A stretch of 64,000 nucleotides of DNA. Source: G025836975 sp048751585 (GTDB lineage: Bacteria; Pseudomonadota; Gammaproteobacteria; Burkholderiales; Burkholderiaceae_B). The notes below the pieces were generated by a model, which had not been told where the DNA came from, searched no databases, and worked only from the letters and a program-made list of their open reading frames with translations. The stretch lies in contig NZ_JAZHOB010000007.1 of the NCBI RefSeq assembly GCF_048751585.1, forward strand, positions 1 through 64,000, written 5' to 3'. The position numbers and the translations under genes are program-made. How positions within the stretch are numbered: position 1 is the stretch's first letter; every line of letters begins with the position of its first letter. Positions 58,122-64,000 of this stretch are shown here, one piece after another.

Positions 58122-59516
58122 TCAGGTGTGCGTCATGTCGATGGGCTTGATCCATGCGTCGTACTGTTCGGCGCTGACGTAGCCCAGCGTCAGGGCCGCC
58201 GCGCGCAAGGTGGTTTTTTCCTTCTGCGCCTTCTTGGCGATGGCGGCCGCCTTGTCGTAGCCGATATGGCGATTCAAGGCCGTAACCAGCATCAGATTCT
58301 TTTCCAGGTTTTCGGCAATGCGTTCGCGATTGGGCTCGATGCCGGCGGCGCAATGATCGTTGAACGCCAGGCAGGCATCGCTTAGCAGCTCTATGCTTTC
58401 CAGGACATTGTGCACCATCACAGGCTTGTAGACGTTCAGCTGGAAATTACCCTGGCTTCCGGCGAAGGCCGTGGCGGCGTCATTGCCGAATACCTGAACG
58501 CATACCATTGTCATGGCTTCGCATTGCGTGGGATTGACCTTGCCCGGCATGATGGAGGAGCCAGGCTCGTTATCGGGAATGATCAGCTCGCCGATGCCGC
58601 AGCGCGGGCCGCTGGCCAGCCAGCGGACATCGTTGGCCATTTTCATCAGGGCGCCGGCCAGGGTGCGCAAGGACGCCGACAAATTGACCAGGGCATCGTG
58701 GGCCGACAAGGCGAAGAACTTGTTCTGGGCGGAGCGGAACGGCAGGCCGGTTATTTCTGCGATATGCCCGGCCGCGGTTTCGCGGAAGCGGGGATGCGCA
58801 TTCAGGCCCGTGCCGACCGCCGTGCCGCCGATGGCCAGATCGTAGATGCCGGGAAGATCCGATTGCACGCCGTCCAGCGCGAAATCGATCTGCGCCACCC
58901 AGCCGCCTATTTCCTGTCCCAGCGTAATGGGCGTGGCGTCCTGCAGATGCGTGCGCCCCGTCTTGACGACGTCGCTGTAGGCTTCCGCTTTTTCCGCCAA
59001 GGTGTTGCGCAGGGCGCCGACCGAAGGAAACAGCTTGCGCGCCAGTTCCTGAGCCACGGCGATATGCATGGCCGTCGGAAAGGTATCGTTGGACGATTGT
59101 CCGCGATTGACATGGTCATTGGGATGCACAGGCGTTTTGCCGCCGCGCGCGCCGCCCGCCAGTTCGATGGCGCGATTGGAAATGACTTCATTCGCGTTCA
59201 TGTTGGATTGCGTGCCCGAGCCGGTCTGGAAAACCACCAAGGGAAACTCGTCGTCCAGCTTGCCCTGTATGACTTCATCGGCGGCGCGCGTGATCAGGCC
59301 GGCAATATCCTGGGGAAGCTCGCCCAATTCGGCATTGGCCTGCGCGGCCGCCTTCTTCAAGATGCCCAAGGCTGAAATAATGGGAGCCTGCCACTTGAAT
59401 CGAGCCACGCCTATCGGGAAATTCTGTATCGAACGCTGGGTCTGCGCTCCCCAGTAACGGGACGCCGGAACCTCGATTTCCCCCATGGAATCGGTTTCGA
59501 TGCGAGTCGCTGCCAT
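58122..59516 (-). CDS. fumC: Class II fumarate hydratase
   Basis: From ATG 59516 after CAGGAGCAACT the 464-aa product carries the class II fumarase/aspartase signature GSSIMPGKVNPTQCEA near residue 318, SGTQSNMNANEVI near residue 100 and TGRTHLQDATPI near residue 188. It is the iron-free, heat-stable fumarase that converts fumarate to malate in the citric acid cycle, often used under iron shortage or oxidative stress. No defects are seen. Confidence 0.96.
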   Translation of the reverse strand: MAATRIETDSMGEIEVPASRYWGAQTQRSIQNFPIGVARFKWQAPIISALGILKKAAAQANAELGELPQDIAGLITRAADEVIQGKLDDEFPLVVFQTGSGTQSNMNANEVISNRAIELAGGARGGKTPVHPNDHVNRGQSSNDTFPTAMHIAVAQELARKLFPSVGALRNTLAEKAEAYSDVVKTGRTHLQDATPITLGQEIGGWVAQIDFALDGVQSDLPGIYDLAIGGTAVGTGLNAHPRFRETAAGHIAEITGLPFRSAQNKFFALSAHDALVNLSASLRTLAGALMKMANDVRWLASGPRCGIGELIIPDNEPGSSIMPGKVNPTQCEAMTMVCVQVFGNDAATAFAGSQGNFQLNVYKPVMVHNVLESIELLSDACLAFNDHCAAGIEPNRERIAENLEKNLMLVTALNRHIGYDKAAAIAKKAQKEKTTLRAAALTLGYVSAEQYDAWIKPIDMTHT

Positions 59517-59646
59517 AGTTGCTCCTGTAGTGTGAATAGCGTGTGCCCGCATCCGTGCAGGCACGATCCAGACTTCAACTATACGCCTGTGGCGGGCTCG
59601 CATGCAGGTATAACGGCGCGGCCGTCATGGGGATATGGACCGGTGG

Positions 59647-60672
59647 TCAGAAGCGATCCGACCAGGCCTTGGCCACGTCGAGCATGCGATTGGCGAAGCC
59701 CCACTCGTTGTCGAACCACACGAACAGATTGGCGAAGCCATCGCCATTTGTGCGGGTCTGGCTGCCATCGATGATGGCCGAATGCGGATTGTGATTGAAA
59801 TCGACCGATGCATGCGGATGGTTCGAATAGGCCAGAAGGCCGGCATAGCGGTTGGTCGACTCCATCAGCAAGGCATTCAACTCCGACGCGGCCACATCGG
59901 CTTGCAGCTTCACCATCAGGTCGATGGCTGAAACATTCAGTATGGGGACCCGTATGGCCTTGGCCTGCACCTTGCCGGCCAGTTGCGGCAGCAGGCGCTC
60001 CACGCCCTGGGCCAGCCCGGTTGCCACCGGGATGATGGACTGCATGGCCGAACGGGTGCGGCGCAAATCGGAATGATGATAGCCGTCTATCATGGGCTGG
60101 TCGTTCATGACCGAATGCAGCGTGGTCAGGAAGGCGTGATCCACGCCAAAGGCGGCATCCAGTTCGGACAGCACGGGAATGATGGCGTTGGTGGTGCACG
60201 AGGCGTTGGATACCAGCGTTTCCCGACCAGTCAGGCCGGCATGGTTGATGCCGTAGACCACCGTATAGTCGACGTCTTGGGCGCTGTTGGCCGGCTGCGA
60301 AACCAGCACCCTGGGGCAGCCCGCATCCAGGAATTGCTGCAACTGCTCGCGCGAGCCGTAGCGGCCGGAGCACTCCAGCAGCAAATCGATCTCCAGGCTT
60401 TTCCAGTCCACTTCTTCGGGCCTGCGGGCATGGCTGATATGTATGGCCTGGCCATTGACGATCAGGGCATCGCCGGCCTGTTCCACCTTGCCCGGGAAAA
60501 CGCCGTGGGTGGAATCGAATTGCGACAAATAGGCCATGGTCGCCAGATCGGCGGGCTCGTTGATCGCTACAATCTGGAAGGTGTCGCGCAAGGGCGACTC
60601 GTACAAGGCCCGCAATACACAGCGGCCTATGCGGCCATAACCGTTGATTGCCAGACGTAAAGGACGGCTCAT
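59647..60672 (-). CDS. Erythrose-4-phosphate/glyceraldehyde-3-phosphate dehydrogenase (Epd-like)
   Basis: A 341-aa GAPDH-family enzyme with NAD fold LAINGYGRIGRCVLRAL, catalytic block SNASCTTN near residue 155 and DNEWGFANRMLD near the end. Several features fit E4P dehydrogenase (Epd) better than glycolytic GAPDH: INEPAD in place of IND after the second strand, HSVMNDQPMIDGYHHSDLRRTRSA, and SVDFNHNPHSAIIDGSQTR. Epd makes 4-phosphoerythronate for pyridoxal phosphate. Activity on either substrate should be treated as open. It stands alone. Confidence 0.85.
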   Translation of the reverse strand: MSRPLRLAINGYGRIGRCVLRALYESPLRDTFQIVAINEPADLATMAYLSQFDSTHGVFPGKVEQAGDALIVNGQAIHISHARRPEEVDWKSLEIDLLLECSGRYGSREQLQQFLDAGCPRVLVSQPANSAQDVDYTVVYGINHAGLTGRETLVSNASCTTNAIIPVLSELDAAFGVDHAFLTTLHSVMNDQPMIDGYHHSDLRRTRSAMQSIIPVATGLAQGVERLLPQLAGKVQAKAIRVPILNVSAIDLMVKLQADVAASELNALLMESTNRYAGLLAYSNHPHASVDFNHNPHSAIIDGSQTRTNGDGFANLFVWFDNEWGFANRMLDVAKAWSDRF

Positions 60673-60799
60673 GCAAAGCTCTCGATGATGACAATGGGGA
60701 ATGCCGTCACTTTACTACTTATGCGGGGCGGAAGAAGGCGGGGGCCGCAAGCCCCCTCCCCGCGGGCGCCGGCCTTGCGGGCCAGGCCTGTTTCCTTGC

Positions 60800-62338
60800 C
60801 TACATGGTGGGCATGATGAACTCATTGCCCTTGGTGATGTTTTCGGGCCAGCGCTGCATGATGGATTTCTGCTTGGTGTAGAAGCGCACGCCCTCTTCGC
60901 CATAGGCATGGGTGTCGCCGAACAGGCTGCGTTTCCATCCCCCAAAACCGTGCCACGACATGGGAACGGGGATGGGCACATTGACCCCCACCATGCCCAC
61001 TTGTATGCGCCGCGCAAACTCGCGGGCGGCGTGGCCGTCGCTGGTGAAGCAGGACACGCCGTTGCCGAACTCATGGCGATTGACCAGATCGATGGCCGCA
61101 CCCAGGTCGTCCACGTGAATGCAGGCCAGGACCGGGCCGAAGATTTCCTCTTTGTATATTTTCATGTCGGGCGTGACCTTGTCGAACAGCGTTCCACCCA
61201 CATAGAATCCGTTCTCGTGGCCGGCCACCTTGTAGCCCCGGCCATCGACCAGCAGTTCGGCGCCCTGCTCCACCCCCAGCGCGATATAGCTTTCTATACG
61301 CAGCAAGGCTTCCTTGCTTACCACCGGCCCCATCTCGGCATCCAGGCTCATGCCGTCCTTGATGTTCAAGGTCCTGGCGCGCTCGGCCAGAGCGGGCATG
61401 ATCTTCTTGCCGACATCCCCAACCATCACGGCGACGGATATCGCCATGCAGCGTTCGCCCGCCGAGCCGTAGGCCGCGCCGACCAGCGCATCGACCGTGC
61501 GTTCGATATCGGCGTCGGGCAGAATGACCATGTGGTTCTTGGCGCCGCCCAGCGCCTGCACCCGCTTGCCGAAATGCGCCCCGCGTTCGTAGATGTACTG
61601 CGCGATTGGGGTCGATCCGACAAAGCTCAGCGCCGCCACGTCGGAATGCTCCAGCAAGGCGTCGACAACGACCTTATCGCCCTGGATCACGTTGAACACG
61701 CCATCGGGCAGGCCGGCCTCCTGAAATAGTTTGGCGATGAACAGCGAAACGCTGGGATCGCGTTCGCTGGGTTTCAGGATAAAGGTATTGCCGGCGGCGA
61801 TCGCCACGGGGAACATCCAGCAAGGCACCATGCAGGGGAAGTTGAACGGTGTAATCCCGGCCACCACGCCCAAGGGCTGGCGCAGGGTCCAGTTGTCGAT
61901 GCCGTTGGCGACCTGCTCGGTGTAGTCGCCCTTGAGCAATTGCGGTATGCCGCAGGCGAATTCGATCACGTCGATGCCGCGCGCGACCTCGCCTTGCGCA
62001 TCCGTGAATACCTTGCCGTGTTCGGCGGTGATCATCGCCGCCATGGCGTCGGTATTGTCATTCATCAAGCGCAGAAATCGATTCATGATGCGCGCGCGGC
62101 GCACCGGCGGCGTATCGGCCCAGGCCTGCGAAGCCGCTTTTGCCGCCGCAACCGCCGCATTTACATCGTCCAGGGTGGAAAGCGCCACCTGCCGGGCCAC
62201 TTGACCGGTGGACGGATTGAATACATCCTGCTTGCGATCGCCGCTGCTGGGGGTCAGCCGGCCGCCAATGAAATTGACCACATCGTTTTTATCGGTGTAG
62301 GCGGGAATGGCGGCGGTTGTACTGTTCTGATCTTTCAC
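60800..62338 (-). CDS. mmsA: CoA-acylating methylmalonate-semialdehyde dehydrogenase
   Basis: The start is GTG at 62338, seven bases after CAGGAG. The 512-aa product is an aldehyde dehydrogenase with the MmsA pattern: FNPSTGQVARQVALST, TPFNFPCMVPCWMFP near residue 160, KPSERDP, and catalytic Cys in SAGERCMAIS near residue 300. It converts methylmalonate or malonate semialdehyde with CoA to propionyl- or acetyl-CoA in valine and inositol breakdown. A LysR-type regulator is divergent, with a symmetrical site between them. Confidence 0.95.
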   Translation of the reverse strand: MKDQNSTTAAIPAYTDKNDVVNFIGGRLTPSSGDRKQDVFNPSTGQVARQVALSTLDDVNAAVAAAKAASQAWADTPPVRRARIMNRFLRLMNDNTDAMAAMITAEHGKVFTDAQGEVARGIDVIEFACGIPQLLKGDYTEQVANGIDNWTLRQPLGVVAGITPFNFPCMVPCWMFPVAIAAGNTFILKPSERDPSVSLFIAKLFQEAGLPDGVFNVIQGDKVVVDALLEHSDVAALSFVGSTPIAQYIYERGAHFGKRVQALGGAKNHMVILPDADIERTVDALVGAAYGSAGERCMAISVAVMVGDVGKKIMPALAERARTLNIKDGMSLDAEMGPVVSKEALLRIESYIALGVEQGAELLVDGRGYKVAGHENGFYVGGTLFDKVTPDMKIYKEEIFGPVLACIHVDDLGAAIDLVNRHEFGNGVSCFTSDGHAAREFARRIQVGMVGVNVPIPVPMSWHGFGGWKRSLFGDTHAYGEEGVRFYTKQKSIMQRWPENITKGNEFIMPTM

Positions 62339-62417
62339 TATGGTCTCCTGGCGAATGGGGGAATGAAAAAAGTATAGGCAGCGCGGAGACTGCATACAAG
62401 GCCTTATTGCTGGATAC

Positions 62418-62439
62418 ATTGTTTAATTTATTAGACAAT
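62418..62439. promoter_or_regulatory. LysR-type operator between mmsA and its divergent regulator
   Basis: ATTGTTTAAT and ATTAGACAAT form an inverted repeat (9 of 10 positions) around TT, 25 bp upstream of the regulator start. AT-rich dyads of this kind in the divergent gap are standard LysR binding sites. A link to mmsA control is inferred. Confidence 0.65.
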
Positions 62440-62463
62440 ACGGAATAGCCGCCAAGGAACGCC

Positions 62464-63393
62464 ATGAAAGAACACCAGAAAGAATTGATGTGGTCGCATA
62501 TATATTGGCTGGGCGTGCTGGGTGCCGCGGGCAGCTATACCGCGGCGGCCAAGCGCCTGGGAGTCAGCAAGGGCGCCGTCAGCCTGCGCATCACCGAACT
62601 GGAACAGGTATCGGGCGTCGCGCTGGTGCGGCGCACGACGCGCAGCGTGCGCCTGACCGAAGCGGGCCAGGCGCTGGTCGACGGCACCCGGCAGGCATTC
62701 CTTGCCATCGAGCAGGGATTCGACAGTATTCGCGATCTGGCGGAAGAACCGCGTGGCGTGGTTCGCGTGACGGCTCCGGTGGCGCTGGGCAGACAGAAGA
62801 TCATTCCGCTCATCAGTCCTTTCCTGCAGGCCTGCCCCGATGTGCGGATTGAAATGGAACTGTCCGATCACTTGAGTTCGCTGGCGCGGGAAGGCTTCGA
62901 TCTGGCCATACGCCATAGCAGCAATGTGCCTGAAACGCATGTGGCATGGCTGCTGCGCCCTTCCATCACCATGCTGGTGGCGGCGCCGTCCTATCTGGCC
63001 CGGCATGGCATCCCCAAAACCCCGGATGACTTGACCGGTCACAATTGCCTGTATTACCTGCGCTCGGCGGCGGCGCCCGCCTGGAGCTTCGCGCCCGTCC
63101 GGCGTCCGGACGAGCGCCGCAGCGTGGCGCTGCGGGGCAATTTCTGCGCCAACAACAGCGAAGCCCTGCGCGAGCTGGTTCTGGCCGGCCAGGGCATCGC
63201 CCTGCTGCCCGATTTCAGCGCGCGGGACGAAGTCGATACCGGAGCGCTGGTGCGGCTATTGCCGGCCTGGAAGCCCGTGGGCGTGTTCGGCGATGCCATC
63301 TATGCCATACGGCCCTATAGCGCCTACGTGCCGCGCGCCGTCCGCGCATTTGTGGACCACCTGAAAGCGCAATTAAGCGTCAGAGCCGGTTAA
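62464..63393 (+). CDS. LysR-family transcription regulator
   Basis: The 309-aa product has the LysR HTH (LGVLGAAGSYTAAAKRLGVSKGAVSLRITELEQVSGVALVRRTTRSVRLTEAG, residues 18-70) and a periplasmic-binding-like effector domain (RVTAPVALGRQKIIPLISPFL ... LVLAGQGIALLPDFSARDEV). It belongs to the branch close to DsdC/CrgA-like regulators. It is divergent from mmsA and probably controls it in response to a pathway intermediate. Confidence 0.93.
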   Translation: MKEHQKELMWSHIYWLGVLGAAGSYTAAAKRLGVSKGAVSLRITELEQVSGVALVRRTTRSVRLTEAGQALVDGTRQAFLAIEQGFDSIRDLAEEPRGVVRVTAPVALGRQKIIPLISPFLQACPDVRIEMELSDHLSSLAREGFDLAIRHSSNVPETHVAWLLRPSITMLVAAPSYLARHGIPKTPDDLTGHNCLYYLRSAAAPAWSFAPVRRPDERRSVALRGNFCANNSEALRELVLAGQGIALLPDFSARDEVDTGALVRLLPAWKPVGVFGDAIYAIRPYSAYVPRAVRAFVDHLKAQLSVRAG

Positions 63394-63413
63394 CGCGAAA
63401 AGGCTGGAACACG

Positions 63414-64000
63414 CTAAAACGTGATCGAGAAACCGCCATCCACCACCAGAATATGGCCGTTCACGTACGAGGCGCTGGGAGAGGCCAGGAAGACGGCCGC
63501 TCCGGCGATCTCGGATGGATGAGCCCAGCGCGCCATGGGATTGCGTCCCAGGACGATGGGGCCCTTGATGGGATCGTTCGCCAGGCTGGCGTTGGTTTCG
63601 GTCGCGAAGGTCCCGGGAGCGATCCCGTTGCTCGTGATGCCCTGGTTGCCGTATTCGACGGCCAAGGCCCGCACCATGCCGGCCAGGCCCTGCTTGGCAA
63701 CCGGATAAATGGCGTCGCCCGGCCGGGCGAGTTCGCCGGCGATCGATGTCAATGTAATGAAGCGGCCTTGCAAGCGATGCTCCACCATGGCGGCGGCCGC
63801 AAGCTTGGACAGATGAAGAGCCGCGATCAAGTCCACGTTGATCAATTCCAGCATGTCGGCCAGCGTGGCGTCTTCAAGGGACTTGCGTATGCGGATCCCC
63901 ACGTTATGGACAACGATATCGGGCACACCCGTTCGTTCGCACAGCTCCTGAAAGGCCGGGGCCTGACCGGCAAGGTCGCCGATGTCGCAGACAAAGGGAT
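63414..64000 (-). CDS. SDR-family oxidoreductase (5' end outside the window)
   Basis: The minus-strand frame is open to the right edge, so the N-terminal part with the NAD(P) glycine motif is missing. What is visible starts PFVCDIGDLAGQ (the acidic residue after strand 4), then VVHNVG (the NAG motif variant), TLTSIAGELA with the catalytic Ser, YPVAKQGLAGMVRALA with Tyr and Lys of YxxxK, and PGTFATETNAS. It ends LVVDGGFSITF, the usual SDR C-terminus. It is convergent with the LysR gene. Substrate unknown; about 195 codons are seen. Confidence 0.92.
   Translation of the reverse strand, partial: PFVCDIGDLAGQAPAFQELCERTGVPDIVVHNVGIRIRKSLEDATLADMLELINVDLIAALHLSKLAAAAMVEHRLQGRFITLTSIAGELARPGDAIYPVAKQGLAGMVRALAVEYGNQGITSNGIAPGTFATETNASLANDPIKGPIVLGRNPMARWAHPSEIAGAAVFLASPSASYVNGHILVVDGGFSITF

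Noticed and set aside
1..64000. CRISPR arrays, tRNA/rRNA genes or prophage structural genes
   Set aside because: No regularly spaced repeats, no cloverleaf-like or rRNA sequence and no capsid, tail or portal-like proteins were seen by reading; a tRNA or rRNA search program would be needed to be certain.

Overview
The window looks like chromosomal DNA of a betaproteobacterium of the Burkholderiales, most likely Alcaligenaceae (Bordetella/Pusillimonas-like). The pointers are tripartite tricarboxylate (Tct/Bug) transport genes, a kdpFABCDE operon, high GC with GC-rich third codon positions from about 28 kb on, and the way the regulators are arranged. Genus and species cannot be fixed from the sequence alone. 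No tRNA, rRNA, CRISPR array or prophage structural gene was recognised.

Positions 1-9.0 kb are a transposon graveyard with cargo: an IS91-type transposase tail, an amber-interrupted membrane cytochrome-like gene, an IS1595 transposase start fused into a Tn3-family resolvase start, a complete sulfide/persulfide-handling module (BigR-type repressor, two YeeE-type proteins and TauE on one strand; persulfide dioxygenase, DUF442-type sulfurtransferase and a TlpA-type thioredoxin on the other), a Tn21-type right end, a broken MFS gene, and a tnpS/tnpT cointegrate-resolution module of the Tn4651 type. The terminal repeat next to tnpT truncates mntP but leaves its yybP-ykoY riboswitch intact.

Positions 9.4-27.5 kb are a metal-resistance and stress region of lower and mixed GC: a cupredoxin and cytochrome c, two unrecognised divergent genes (111 and about 592 aa), a YHYH-type peptide, a CzcI-like peptide with a TerC-CBS transporter, a two-component system with a divergent glycosyltransferase, a chromate operon (chrB-chrA-chrB domain), a CsoR/RcnR-type regulator with three matching G-tract operators that tie it to an NreB-like exporter and to a His-rich/HupE/membrane-anchor operon, and an orphan zinc-binding lipoprotein gene behind a 48-bp perfect palindrome with a Zur-like core.

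From 27.8 kb the sequence becomes ordinary chromosome: kdp potassium uptake with a KdpE-type box; a two-component system with tctBA; an ECF sigma/anti-sigma/lipoprotein operon; arfB; a Bug receptor with a fumarylacetoacetase-type hydrolase and divergent FadR-type regulator sharing twin ACCAATTGGT sites; redox genes; acylphosphatase; a second chromate transporter; GH15 glycosidase; an FNR-box-controlled universal stress protein; PQQ-type sugar dehydrogenase; zwf-gnd; an nfeD-slipin pair; fumC; an Epd/GAPDH-type dehydrogenase; mmsA with divergent LysR regulator; and an SDR gene that runs off the right end.
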